64,000 nt of DNA from Planctomycetales bacterium 10988 (GTDB lineage: Bacteria; Planctomycetota; Planctomycetia; Pirellulales; Pb10988), in the NCBI GenBank assembly GCA_009664345.1, contig CP043547.1, forward strand, positions 4,554,709-4,618,708. Reading direction: 5' to 3'. Within the stretch, counting starts at the first letter, position 1, and each line of letters opens with the position of its first letter. The position numbers were made by a program, and so were the translations under genes. A model generated the notes under the pieces. That model did no database searches. It was not told the DNA's origin and was given only the letters and a program-made list of their open reading frames with translations. Positions 38,684 to 48,300 of the stretch are shown here, piece after piece.

Positions 38684-39301
38684 TCAAGAGCTTTTGAAGT
38701 TGTTTCCAGGCTGAGGTTGAAAGGGATTCTGAGGTGTGTCGCGGAAGAGGTAGCCGACACCGTAATGGTTTGCGGTGTCGATCATTTTCTTGTTCAGATC
38801 ATCGACCATTTTTTTCTCTGGTTCCGCAGCCGCAAAAATTTTATCTTCAGCGGCTTTCCGCTCTTTAAAAGAACCGGGGTTATTACGGATCGCCACAATT
38901 AAAATTTCGCGAAACTCCAACAGCAACTCCCCTTCAAGCTCTAAATATCGAAACACGTCCTCTTCCAACCCGCGAATCGGTTCTTCGTCAGGATGCTTGA
39001 GGGCCTTGATATTGGCCTTGATGTCTTCAAAGTCATGGACCATTTCTTCAAAGACGACCTTTGTCTGATCGACGTCTAACTTCCTGCCTTGCAGCCAAGG
39101 ATTAAGATTATCAATGTAGTTTTCTCCAATTGTTGTAAGTCGATTTAGCTCGTTACTCAATTGACGAAAATATTCTGCGTGTTGTTTGCGTTCTTCGATC
39201 TGTTTGAAAAATTCTGGGGAACATCCCGCCAAAGATAGCAACAATCCTAATAAAATCGGAAGTCGGAAGATTGACAGACGTTGAGCCAATGCCGGAGTCA
39301 T
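38684..39301 (-). CDS. Lipoprotein of unknown function, helical (205 aa)
   Basis: The ATG has GAGGG upstream and starts a lipoprotein signal with lipobox LLSLAGC (Cys at about residue 27). The mature part is almost wholly helical and charged, with coiled-coil character (EERKQHAEYFRQLSNELNRL, then repeated Glu/Lys segments) and no enzyme motif. It is probably a periplasmic helical bundle anchored to a membrane. It converges on pepA, and no partner is evident. It is the first of several exported orphans in this region. Confidence 0.82.
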   Translation of the reverse strand: MTPALAQRLSIFRLPILLGLLLSLAGCSPEFFKQIEERKQHAEYFRQLSNELNRLTTIGENYIDNLNPWLQGRKLDVDQTKVVFEEMVHDFEDIKANIKALKHPDEEPIRGLEEDVFRYLELEGELLLEFREILIVAIRNNPGSFKERKAAEDKIFAAAEPEKKMVDDLNKKMIDTANHYGVGYLFRDTPQNPFQPQPGNNFKSS

Positions 39302-39389
39302 GATTACCCTCGAAAAGAATCTCTCAGAACAGAAATAAGGACCTCCTTCATTCTAAATATTGTTTGGAAAATCATAAACACAATTCCAT

Positions 39390-39418
39390 AAAAAAACGCG
39401 AAGTTAAAGAACTTCGCG
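39390..39418 (-). terminator. Minus-strand terminator after the 260-aa orphan
   Basis: A perfect 9-bp stem CGCGAAGTT/AACTTCGCG (39397-39405 with 39410-39418) with a 4-base loop is followed on the minus strand by seven T. It lies about 55 bases after the stop at 39474. Confidence 0.85.
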
Positions 39419-39473
39419 CTCCTCGAAATAACGGTCATTCTGTTCGTGTCTCTAACGGGATTTAGAGAAAGGA

Positions 39474-40256
39474 TTAAACTTTAAAGTCAGATTTTACTTG
39501 TTTAATCAAGGTGGCATAGGTCTTAATTTCTGTTTTTACCCTGTTTTCATCGGTATCGTTGGGTAAGGTCACTTTATTTCCACTGGAAGTTGCATACGGA
39601 GTCAAGATCCGAATATGTTGATCTGCCTTCGTGATCCACTTCTGAGTATTTGCATCGATCTGATTCGGTTGAAGCCGTGCCATTTGCACAATCTGTGCAT
39701 AACCTTTCAAGGCAGTCGTTAAAATCCGGGTGCCTTTCATCATACTGGCATTCCAGGTTTCGACAGTTGGGGAAGCTTTGATCTTCGCCGCTGTCGACAA
39801 GGCGCTTGCTACTCCGGTTTTCAACTTCGATCCTTGTGTTCTGATCATGCCTTCTACCGGGTCTGACGTTTTGAGGAGTGTTTGAGCATTATTGAGATCA
39901 TCTTCATAGCGAGACAAGCAATGCTCAAGTTTTCTCTTTAACATCTTCAGCCCCTTTTCTAGGACTGTCTTGACATCATCGTCTTGATTTTCTTTTTCTT
40001 TCTTAATCGAAGAATCCAGCAAGGTTATATACTCTTTAATTGTCTTCTCTAACTTGGTAAAGTCACTTTTATAACTCTTAAATGTTTTGTCACTATGGGG
40101 TGATACTTTAGTATGTTTGTCACATTTCTTTAAAGCGGATTCAATTCCACTTGATCGACGGAAAACACCAAGTGTTTTTTCTGCCGGCTTTTTCTTGCCG
40201 GTAATTTTTTCAAAGTCTTGTTTGGTCTTTTTCCATTCAGATAAACAATTTAGCAT
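39474..40256 (-). CDS. Orphan helical protein, AT-rich gene (260 aa)
   Basis: The start is supported by AAGGAGA seven bases before the ATG. The protein is Lys-rich and predicted helical throughout, with no signal peptide and no membrane segment. The first 130 residues look like a long coiled coil (KLEKTIKEYITLLDSSIKKEKE, KGLKMLKRKLEHCLSRYEDDL). The second half contains mixed Thr/Ala segments such as ASALSTAAKIKASPTVETW. The gene has lower GC than its neighbours and its own strong terminator, so it is a single-gene unit, possibly acquired. No family recognised. Confidence 0.75.
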   Translation of the reverse strand: MLNCLSEWKKTKQDFEKITGKKKPAEKTLGVFRRSSGIESALKKCDKHTKVSPHSDKTFKSYKSDFTKLEKTIKEYITLLDSSIKKEKENQDDDVKTVLEKGLKMLKRKLEHCLSRYEDDLNNAQTLLKTSDPVEGMIRTQGSKLKTGVASALSTAAKIKASPTVETWNASMMKGTRILTTALKGYAQIVQMARLQPNQIDANTQKWITKADQHIRILTPYATSSGNKVTLPNDTDENRVKTEIKTYATLIKQVKSDFKV

Positions 40257-40580
40257 CGTCGTCTCCTTTTCCTAATTGTGTAAGAAGCTCTTGAAAAAAA
40301 TATCCGAGCCTCAAAAAAAAGATTAAATCGAACCTTCGATTTAACAGCAAGTACTATAAAACAATAAAAAATCTTGATGGTGCCAAACTTTTATATTTTA
40401 GGTTTAACGCAAGAACAATAAGCTGGATAGATAGTGGTGATTTTTATTTACAATTAAAAATAGCGAAAAAAACACGAAGATCAGAGTCTTCGTGGGGGAA
40501 AGTGAAACACTTGTCACTTTCAGATGCTTACCTTATTGCCGGTGTCTTTCAGAAATATCGAATTTTTTTCAATACGACTG
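40257..40580. other. AT-rich gap, 260-aa orphan to duplicated-domain protein
   Basis: Contains the promoter side of the 260-aa orphan and the 3' flank of the gene at 40581, including that gene's terminator. The rest is AT-rich and shows nothing else. Confidence 0.4.
40466..40494 (-). terminator. Minus-strand terminator after the duplicated-domain protein
   Basis: An 8-bp stem CACGAAGA/TCTTCGTG (40473-40480 with 40487-40494) with a 6-base loop is followed on the minus strand by a T run, seen as A at 40466-40472. Confidence 0.8.
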
Positions 40581-42170
40581 TTATTCCGAAATTTTTGAGC
40601 GATATTCTTCCATCGTGGAGACTAACTCTTCATAGATTTGCCCATCATATTTCCCTTCCAATTTGGTTTGGAAGAGGAGAAGAATCGCTTTGGCTGCCTC
40701 GGGGTCTTTTTGTGGGTCGAACGCTCCACTTAAAAAGTAGTTTTGGGATTGTTGGATGATCGTTTGTTGGATATTGATCGCGGCTTGGGAGGCATTTTCC
40801 GGAAGTCGAAATTCATAAGCCCGCACCACGCGACCGAAGCGTTGAAATTTTTCTCGACCCTCAGGCGTTGTCGGTGTATAAGTCACCGGAGCGGAAGAGG
40901 TTCCTTGCTCGGAATCTTGAGCGACGGTGGAAAGATCGATCGCGTACTCTTCCGAAAGCGGCGGCCTGCCTAACGTTTCCGACACACCGTCAAGGTAGAC
41001 GACGAGTTCTTTGAAGATTGCGGTATCTTGGGCCTTGGGAAAACTCTCTTTAAATTGCGTCAACAGAAATTCGGCGGCTTCAGGATTTTCTTGAGGGGAA
41101 AAAGGCAGAGCCAAGAACGAGCGTTGGGCTTGGACCAATAATCGCGTATGAATCATCTTGGCAGCTTCGGAAGGCTTGCCGGGAAACTTGAATTCATACG
41201 CCTGCAAGAGTTTTTCGAAGGCAATCAATTTTTCTTGGGCGTCGATTCCGAAGCGATCCAACGCAGCGGAGAGCTTTGCTTGCCGGGGCGAAGTTTGTGG
41301 GGAAAGCACCTCTGGTTCGGAATTTCCCTTGCTTGCATTTTCCGTGAGCGAGCGAAGTTCATCGAGACTCAAGCGATCCGTTGCCGAGGGTGAAGCGGAA
41401 GATTCCTCTTTCGATTCGGTGGAGGGTTCTTCTTTCTCAGGCTTCAAGCTGCCGACGCGTTCTTGAATCCGTCGCAATTGTTCTTCGAAATTGAGTTCCC
41501 CGAGAGGAACTTCGGGCTCCATCTCTTCCGTATCGTTTGAATTCGTGGAGACAATTTCTGCTTCCTCGGGTTGCTCCGGTTGTTGGGTGCTCGTTGTGTC
41601 CATCGGCGAGGTTTTCTCTTTTGCCGGAGGGATGGCCTGGGGCTCGGGGGCTTCTTCGACCTCCATGGGAACATCCCAATCTTCGAAATCGTCCCAATCT
41701 TCGGACTCATCAAAGTTTTCATAGTCCTCTTGAAATTGGAGGGCCGCCTCGGAGGTAAGATCAAGTTCGATCTCATGAAACTCGGCAGTTTCGAAGAGCT
41801 CGTAGATGTCGAGGTCTCTCTCGGGTTCTTCCTCTGCGAAGGTTTCGATCGTGCGGGTGAGGAGTTCTTGACGACGTTCCTCGGGCAACCAAGAGAGTCC
41901 ATCATTGATAATCAATCTTCGGTAGCGATCCGCGGCGCCGATCGAATCGCCGGTAGTCCAAAGTCCATCGGCTTCGAGGAGTCGCTCGTCTACTTGGGCC
42001 TGCTGTTCCTGAACTCCATAGTAGATAAGCCCGCCCAAACCGCCGCAGCAGCAGAACATGCAAAGCCCGCCAACCAGGACAACCATGAAGAGAACCCACA
42101 AGAGACTAGGACGCGAGGGCTCAGTATATTCAAACGGGTCCCTCATTTGCTGATCGTCCGACATGCTCAT
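40581..42170 (-). CDS. Membrane-anchored protein with acidic linker and duplicated domain (529 aa)
   Basis: The ATG at 42170 follows GGGAGAAGCGA and is preferred over a start 22 codons earlier. After a short cytoplasmic segment there is one membrane helix (about residues 25-52, with CMFCCCGGLGGLIYYG). Residues 60-130 are helical. A very acidic Glu/Asp/Pro-rich linker covers about 130-310. The C-terminal part holds two similar domains in tandem. One has AFEKLLQAYEFKFPGKPSEAA; the other has RFGRVVRAYEFRLPENASQAA. Both continue with a QxSxxxxLxxxFxPQxxPEAA segment and an acidic helix. No family recognised. Confidence 0.8.
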   Translation of the reverse strand: MSMSDDQQMRDPFEYTEPSRPSLLWVLFMVVLVGGLCMFCCCGGLGGLIYYGVQEQQAQVDERLLEADGLWTTGDSIGAADRYRRLIINDGLSWLPEERRQELLTRTIETFAEEEPERDLDIYELFETAEFHEIELDLTSEAALQFQEDYENFDESEDWDDFEDWDVPMEVEEAPEPQAIPPAKEKTSPMDTTSTQQPEQPEEAEIVSTNSNDTEEMEPEVPLGELNFEEQLRRIQERVGSLKPEKEEPSTESKEESSASPSATDRLSLDELRSLTENASKGNSEPEVLSPQTSPRQAKLSAALDRFGIDAQEKLIAFEKLLQAYEFKFPGKPSEAAKMIHTRLLVQAQRSFLALPFSPQENPEAAEFLLTQFKESFPKAQDTAIFKELVVYLDGVSETLGRPPLSEEYAIDLSTVAQDSEQGTSSAPVTYTPTTPEGREKFQRFGRVVRAYEFRLPENASQAAINIQQTIIQQSQNYFLSGAFDPQKDPEAAKAILLLFQTKLEGKYDGQIYEELVSTMEEYRSKISE

Positions 42171-42502
42171 TCGCTTCTCCCTAGGAAGACGGTGGATTTC
42201 GCAGGTGAGAGTTTCCTGCGAGAGAGTGTATGGCAAGTTTCTCGCCTACAAAGAATCCCGGCCATGGATGGACTTACTCGGTTTTCCCTTCGCGGACTGC
42301 CCATTGTTGCCGTTTATCATAAATCCACGTTCTCGGATGGGCAATGTATTTTCCGTAAGTCTTTCCTGTAAAAAAAGGATGAAGAGCAAGGGACCGTTAC
42401 GACCTGCTTGAATCATTCGGTTTTCACGAATTTTTATTGCTAGTTTCTATATCATATGCTCTAATGGATCTAGGGAGTGGAATGAGAAGAAGGAGGATCG
42501 TG

Positions 42503-42886
42503 ATGAGTCTCAAGCGAAAGTGGCGACAAGTTTGTCTCGGGATTGCCGGGGTCTATCTCCTGCTGGGGGTCTTCCTGCTTCTTGCGTTGGTGCTTCCAGT
42601 TGAAAAGCTCGGCCCCTGGGGTGGTGAGTTGAACCGGCAGCGAGCCGAGTTTCAAGGAATCGAGTTGCGGTCGAGATTCATCGAAGCTCTGGATGTCAAC
42701 GTAAATGTATCTTTTCCTCTGGATTCCGTTCGAGATTTTGAAATAGAGTTGCCCCCGCCGGTCATTGAGCAACTCCCTCCTTATCGTGAGGACTTTTCTC
42801 CTTGGTATGATTTTCCTCCGCCGAATCTTGAAGACTTTCCTTTCTTTGAATGGTTCTTGCGGGCGGAGAAATTTTCGTGGCTGTAG
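42503..42886 (+). CDS. Single-pass membrane protein with Pro/Asp-rich tail (127 aa)
   Basis: The ATG at 42503 has AAGGAGG six bases upstream, the best ribosome site in this area; earlier in-frame starts are not supported. A basic N-terminus (MSLKRKWRQ) precedes one membrane helix (CLGIAGVYLLLGVFLLLALVLP, residues 10-31). The external part ends in a Pro/Asp/Phe-rich tail with repeated patterns such as LPPPVIEQLPPYREDF and YDFPPPNLEDFPFF. No enzyme motif or family is recognised. It is the first of four same-strand small genes with the same layout, each being anchor or signal plus low-complexity tail. Confidence 0.75.
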   Translation: MSLKRKWRQVCLGIAGVYLLLGVFLLLALVLPVEKLGPWGGELNRQRAEFQGIELRSRFIEALDVNVNVSFPLDSVRDFEIELPPPVIEQLPPYREDFSPWYDFPPPNLEDFPFFEWFLRAEKFSWL

Positions 42887-43046
42887 TTTGATGGTTTTAC
42901 TTGGGTTCGAACTCGAATATCGAACGGATGGTTTAATCCATTGGTAAAAAATTCTTCCGAAAAATGGTTCCTAAAATCTTTGCTAACCTGGTAAAAACCT
43001 GTTCTACTGAGGGGTGTTTCAAAAATACCCTAACTGGAGGAAATCC

Positions 43047-43580
43047 ATGAATTGCCCATCACGAAAAAACAAAAGCGGTCTCATTTGCGTACTAATGATT
43101 TCCCTGATGGTGGGAGGAGCGGCCTTCCTGCAAGCCCAAGAAGCACCAAATCGCGTGGCGCCGGCGGAGCCTGATCCCTTCGCTGCCCAGGGACAGGCGG
43201 ATTACTTTTCCCAAATGAAGAAACCCGAGGGGCAATACATCATCGGGGAGAAACTTATTATCGTCATTGCTAAGGATCACAAGACGGTCTGGGGGTACTC
43301 TCCGGCGACAGGGAAGTGGAATTCGAAAAAAGTGCATAAGCCGAATGGGGAGAAGGTTGTCCCGATGATCGGGGGGAATATGGCCTGTTTTCAAGCAGGG
43401 GATCGCCTGTACGGATTTAGTGGCACAACCGGATATTGGGCAAGCCAAGCCGTTGACGACGGCGAAAAAGTCGCCCTAAGTCTTTACGACGAATTCGCTT
43501 TAGGAATTATCGGCACTCGCTACTACACTTTTAGCCGAACCACGGGTTCCTGGGATATGTTAGATACCAAACTGCCATAA
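43047..43580 (+). CDS. Secreted small beta-rich protein (177 aa)
   Basis: The ATG at 43047 lies after GGAGG with good spacing. Residues 1-31 form a signal peptide ending at FLQAQ. The mature protein has repeated short strand patterns that end in a Trp or similar aromatic (TVWGYSPATGKWNSKKV, RLYGFSGTTGYWASQAV, YYTFSRTTGSWDML). That is three copies of a Tyr/Phe-x-x-x-T-G-x-W unit, suggesting a small beta-propeller-like or blade-repeat fold. No known family is assigned. It is the second of four consecutive small exported genes, 160 bases after the first. Confidence 0.8.
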   Translation: MNCPSRKNKSGLICVLMISLMVGGAAFLQAQEAPNRVAPAEPDPFAAQGQADYFSQMKKPEGQYIIGEKLIIVIAKDHKTVWGYSPATGKWNSKKVHKPNGEKVVPMIGGNMACFQAGDRLYGFSGTTGYWASQAVDDGEKVALSLYDEFALGIIGTRYYTFSRTTGSWDMLDTKLP

Positions 43581-43719
43581 GTTTTTGTACTAAAATTCCC
43601 TCGGAGAATAAGTTTAGGGGTTACATCCAGGTTTTAACTGTTATATTAAATGAGGGGCCGGATCGGCATCGCTAGGTCCGCCCCTTTGAGCTTCACCTCT
43701 TTATTAATCTGGTTCCAAG

Positions 43720-44424
43720 ATGCGGTATTTTACACTGATGAAACATTATTGCGTGTTACTGGTTTGTTTCTGTGTTGCCTTACTCATTCTCTTCAACCAA
43801 GCTCTACTCATGCCGTTTGTGGAAGGAACTGCCTTTGCCGAATGGATGGAAGGGAAGGATTCGCAAGCGGCTCAGTTGACGATCGAACAACAACAAAACA
43901 AATCTTATCAAGACGATTTTGTCAAAGAAGATAAAAAGAAGATCCACTCTCATATTCAAGAGCAGTTCATTCGACAAAAACGAGCGACCTTCGAACAAGC
44001 GATCCAAGACGAAAAGCTTAAAGAAATGATGAGAAGGCTCGCTGAAGGGGGAACTGCGGTTACTCCCTCGCAGACCGCTCCTCGTTCCGTTCCGCAAGAG
44101 ACGAACTCTCCCGCCGTTCAAGAAAGTAGTTCCTCTCCAAAAACGGAGTACCCTGCTTTCCGCGATCGTTCTGGGACACCGATTGTCTCGGAATCGAGTC
44201 AAGCTCGACCCAAACCGAGTTATCCGGCTTATCGGCAACAATCGTCCACGAACGAGAGACCCGAATATCCGGCCTTCCGAAGCCGATCAGGAAATCCACT
44301 CGCGGTTGAATCTTCCTCGCCGCAGCCAAGACCGAAAGCGACGACGCCCCCTTCCGCTGGGAACATTGAATATCCTGCTTTCCGTGATCGTCCAGGAACG
44401 CCCCTTCCTTCCGCGTATCGTTAA
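43720..44424 (+). CDS. Membrane-anchored protein with YPAFRxRxGxP repeats (234 aa)
   Basis: An uncleaved or signal-like membrane helix at residues 8-30 (CVLLVCFCVALLILF) is followed by a charged helical region (about 40-110, rich in Gln, Lys and Glu). The last 100 residues carry four copies of the unit Y-P-A-F/Y-R. Three of them are in the longer form YPAFRDRSGTP, YPAFRSRSGNP and YPAFRDRPGTP, separated by Ser/Pro-rich spacers. Such spaced repeats suggest multiple binding sites. The start codon has no strong ribosome site; an ATG six codons downstream is possible. No family recognised. Confidence 0.72.
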   Translation: MRYFTLMKHYCVLLVCFCVALLILFNQALLMPFVEGTAFAEWMEGKDSQAAQLTIEQQQNKSYQDDFVKEDKKKIHSHIQEQFIRQKRATFEQAIQDEKLKEMMRRLAEGGTAVTPSQTAPRSVPQETNSPAVQESSSSPKTEYPAFRDRSGTPIVSESSQARPKPSYPAYRQQSSTNERPEYPAFRSRSGNPLAVESSSPQPRPKATTPPSAGNIEYPAFRDRPGTPLPSAYR

Positions 44425-44457
44425 GTATGAAGCATCCCTCCTGGAGATTCCCTTGGA

Positions 44458-45078
44458 GTGAGCATAAAAAACTTTCGCATTTGCTGTCAGGGACTTCTGT
44501 GGTTCATGTGGATTGCTTGCCTGTTGCTTTCCATCGGATTGTTGGGGGGCTACCTCTCGTCCCCTTCCCCGATAGCGATAACCGTCGATGATCTATTTTT
44601 GGAAAAGAAAGTTGCCAGGACGTTCATTGACCGACAAAGCGGACTTGCTGCGCCTACCCCACAAGAATCGGCCCTATTCGTTCGTTCACAACAAATCGCA
44701 AAAGAAGCAAAGCTTGAGGAAGAGCGTTTAAGAGTTGAGGAAGAGCGCTTAAGAGTGTTGGCAAAAATAAAAGAGTTGGAAGAAGAAATAAGGTTGAGAG
44801 AAGAAGCAGAGCGGCGTGCTTACACTAGATCACTAGTTTCAGACGAAACGAAAAAGAAGTCCCCCAGCAAAAGCTCGTCAAAAGACGGGTGGGACAAGCG
44901 CTTTCTTGGGCGTGGGGACGATTCTAATGATGGTTTAATCAACCGAGTTCCTCTTCCGAAATCCCTGCCTGATGCGTTCAAGGTGCCAGATGTTGATGAC
45001 TCGATACCAAATGCGTACGAGGTGCCAGACTTTAATAGTATGATAAGGCGACCTACAGACATGACGATTCCAAGATGA
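44458..45078 (+). CDS. Membrane-anchored coiled-coil protein (206 aa)
   Basis: The GTG at 44458 is 33 bases after the previous stop; a GGAG lies about 11 bases before it. A membrane helix (LLWFMWIACLLLSIGLLGGYL, residues 13-33) is followed by a coiled coil with two copies of EERLRV (about 90-125). A Lys/Ser-rich segment follows, and the C-terminal tail repeats a motif of the form P-D/N-A-F/Y-K/E-V-P-D. The layout matches the three preceding genes, and the set may be one operon. No family recognised. An alternative start cannot be excluded. Confidence 0.7.
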   Translation: MSIKNFRICCQGLLWFMWIACLLLSIGLLGGYLSSPSPIAITVDDLFLEKKVARTFIDRQSGLAAPTPQESALFVRSQQIAKEAKLEEERLRVEEERLRVLAKIKELEEEIRLREEAERRAYTRSLVSDETKKKSPSKSSSKDGWDKRFLGRGDDSNDGLINRVPLPKSLPDAFKVPDVDDSIPNAYEVPDFNSMIRRPTDMTIPR

Positions 45079-45347
45079 GGAAGGATCGACGCCCTTTCTT
45101 TCGTTCTTTTTGACTTCTAAAAAGATTGCTTTTCTTTCTGCGTTCTGGTTCTTTATAATAAAATCATCATCCCCGTCGGGACCAGATCGCGAACGCTGTT
45201 CTTCTCAACTTGCGTTCTTCCCACGGAGGCATGTCTTAGAGCTTGTGGTCAAGAGGTACTGGAGAGCCGCTTTTATCAAGTGTTTCTCGGTTTTTGCCCC
45301 CTGGCTCTTAGCGATTTGTTGAGGCATTCGAAACTCGAGGAAACAGC

Positions 45348-48300
45348 ATGAAGAGCTTCCGCTGGTGGCTAATTCTGGGAGGCTTACTCTTCTCACTACC
45401 GGGCACCACTCTCTTAGCGGCCGAGGCCACCGCTCCGCAGCCTGATTCACCGATGGTCATGAGTGAGGATTTTCTCTTCCTCCTGATCTTGATCCAAGGC
45501 GTCTTGATTGTCTTGTTGGTGATCGCCTTGTTTACGGTCTTGTTCTCGAAAAAATACTCTCGAACGGGGAAGCGAGAAGCTCATTGGGAACTCCTCTTTG
45601 ATGAAATCCCTCTCTTGATCCAAGCCAGAGATCGCAAGGGTCGGCTGGTTTATTGGAATACTGCCTGCGAACAGAGTCTCGGTTTTACAAAGCAAGAACT
45701 GAAACAGAATCCCGCCCTGCTGCCGCAACCTTTGGTTCAAAAGATCAATTCTTCCCAATCCGACTTCCTTTCTTTGGATCAAGATGAAACCACCTTGCAA
45801 TCGTTCGACCAAGATATCCTCTGTTCCGATGAATCGCAGGTGACGGTTCGCTGGACTCCATTGGAGCTTTCTCAAACCTCGGCCCCGTGGTCGGAATACT
45901 GGTTCGGCCGGGATGTGACTTCGCGGAAGCAGACCGAACGCAATCTTCAAGAAAGCGAACAACGCTATCGGAATTTGGTCGAAACCGCCGCGGGGATGAT
46001 TTGGTCTTTCGATGAAAGAGGACATTTCCGCTTCGTCGATGCGGATGGGCTTCGAAAAGTCACCGGACGGGAGCAAAAGGAGGTCTTGGGAAAATCCTTT
46101 CAAGATTTCTTGGTCCCCGAAGAACGCGAGCGAACGCTCAAGGCCTTTCAGGAGACCGTTCAGGGGCATCGTTATATCGATTTTGAATCCTCAGCGATTC
46201 ATGCGGATGGAAGGCGAATCGTTCTCCGTTCCAATGGGATTCCTCTTTTTGACGAAGATGGCAACTCCAAAGGGGTCTTCGGCACCAGTACGGATGTGAC
46301 AGAGCTGCGACAGTCGCAACTATTGTTATCCGGTCAGAAACAGATCTTGGAGAACCTGGCGACCGGGGCTTCTCAAGAAGAGCTAATCGAGGCGATTTCC
46401 TCCTTGGTAAAGGCGATTTTCCCCACAGTGGAAACGGGAATCTTTCTCTGGGATGAGTCCAAACAGCAGTTTTTAATAGGAAATGCCAAGTATTTATCCG
46501 AGAGTTTTACCCGATCCGTTCTGCTTGAAAAATGGCGAACGCGGCCGCATTGTTTGGAAACGGAGGAAAAGACTCCAGACCTTGATGAGAAGCTAGATTG
46601 GGAACTCTGCCGGAAAGCCGCCTTGGAAGCGGGGTTCCGCAATGGAGGGGTTCTGCCAATCCATGGGCAATCCGCCGATCCTTCCGAAGCGCTCGGCGTG
46701 CTCGTTGTCTTTGATCGAGTTTCCTATTGTCTGACGGAACATGAATGGGAACGATTGCAGGCGACAGCGTCTTTGGCCGGAATCGTGATGCACCGTCAAC
46801 GCCAGGAACAAGCCTTGCGGAGAAGTGAAGAGCGTTTCCGTTTGTTCTTGACGTACGTGCCGGGAGCGATTGCCATATTTGATCGCGAGATGACCTATCT
46901 GGCGGTGAGTCGGCGTTGGGTGGAGGATTATTATCTCTCCGAAGATCAGGTGCTCGGGCGTTCGCATTATGAGGTCTTTTCCAATCTGCCCAGTCACTGG
47001 AGTGAGCGGCATCGTCGATGTTTGGCCGGTGAATCTCTGCGAGGAGAAGAGGAGTATCAACATCCGGATGGTCGTTCGGACTGGGTGAAATGGGAAATGA
47101 TTCCTTGGAAGGATTTAGATGGAAGCATTGGCGGGATTGCAATTCTTGCCGAGAAAATCACTTCGAAGAAACTCGCTGAGGACACTTTGCGTGAGCGTGC
47201 TCGACAGCAATCGGTCGTCGCCGAGTTGGGCCGCTGTGGTCTGGCGGAGCAAACCTTTGAGGAATTTGTCGATGAAGTCATCGTCCGCATTGCCCGCACC
47301 CTCCGCGTTTCGCATGCTCGCGTCGTTCTCTTCTCGCGAAATGCCGAATTACAACTCCATACAGGCGTTGGGTGGGCGGCTCAAGAACCACTTTTGGACC
47401 GAGAGACGGAAGCCCAAGCAGTGCGGATCGTGAGCCACAAAGGCCATCCGATGTTCTGGGAAGATTTAGTCCAAGAGCTAAAAGTCGAGCCAATTGTCGA
47501 ATTTTCCGAACCTTCGATTCGCTCCGGGATCGTCGTGCCGATCCGCTCGGGAGGTCACGGAGAAGGGATGTTGGGAATCTTTTCCAAAGAACGCCGCACG
47601 TTTACTTCCAGCGATGCCAATTTTCTTCAATCAGCCGCGAATCTCTTGGCGGAGTTCTTGCATCGTCAGCGGGCAGAGCAAAAAGCCCAACTGGCTCAAC
47701 GCCAATTATTACTGCATCAAAATCGGCAAAAAGCCAAAATTCAGGAGGAACTCGAAAAAGTTCGTGAAGAACTGGTCCGTTCGACCCGCTTGGCGGCTGT
47801 CGGCCAGATGTCGGCTCAAATTGCCCACGATCTGAGGAACCCCTTGGGAGCCGTCCGGAATGCGGTTTACTTACTCAAACGCCGGGTGCCTTCTACGGAA
47901 ACGCGTTGGGTTGAATATTTGGAGATCATTCAGGAGGAGGTAACTATCTGTGATCGCATCATCAGTAACCTCCTGGAAGTCAGCCGAGGCCGTGCTTTAC
48001 AGCTCCAAGAGGTCGATTTGGCAAAAATGGTGAAAGAAAATTGTAAAAGGTTTGAATTTTCACAACATGTTAAGATACAATACCAAGAGAACAATCCCCC
48101 CAAACGGGTTACGGTCGATGCAGGGCAAATCCTACAAGTTCTCGATAACCTGTTGAAGAACGCTTGCGACGCAATTCACCAGGAGGGGGTCATTCGTGTG
48201 ATCTGGGATCAGTCCCCTGAAAGGCTTGTCCTGAGTGTCATTGATAATGGGGATGGAATCTCGGAAGAAGACCGACCACATATTTTCGATCTATTTTATA

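Noticed and set aside
45110-45322. A 70-codon plus-strand frame in the gap before the sensor kinase
   Set aside because: It starts at TTG without a ribosome site and has no domain. It is more likely leader sequence of the kinase gene.
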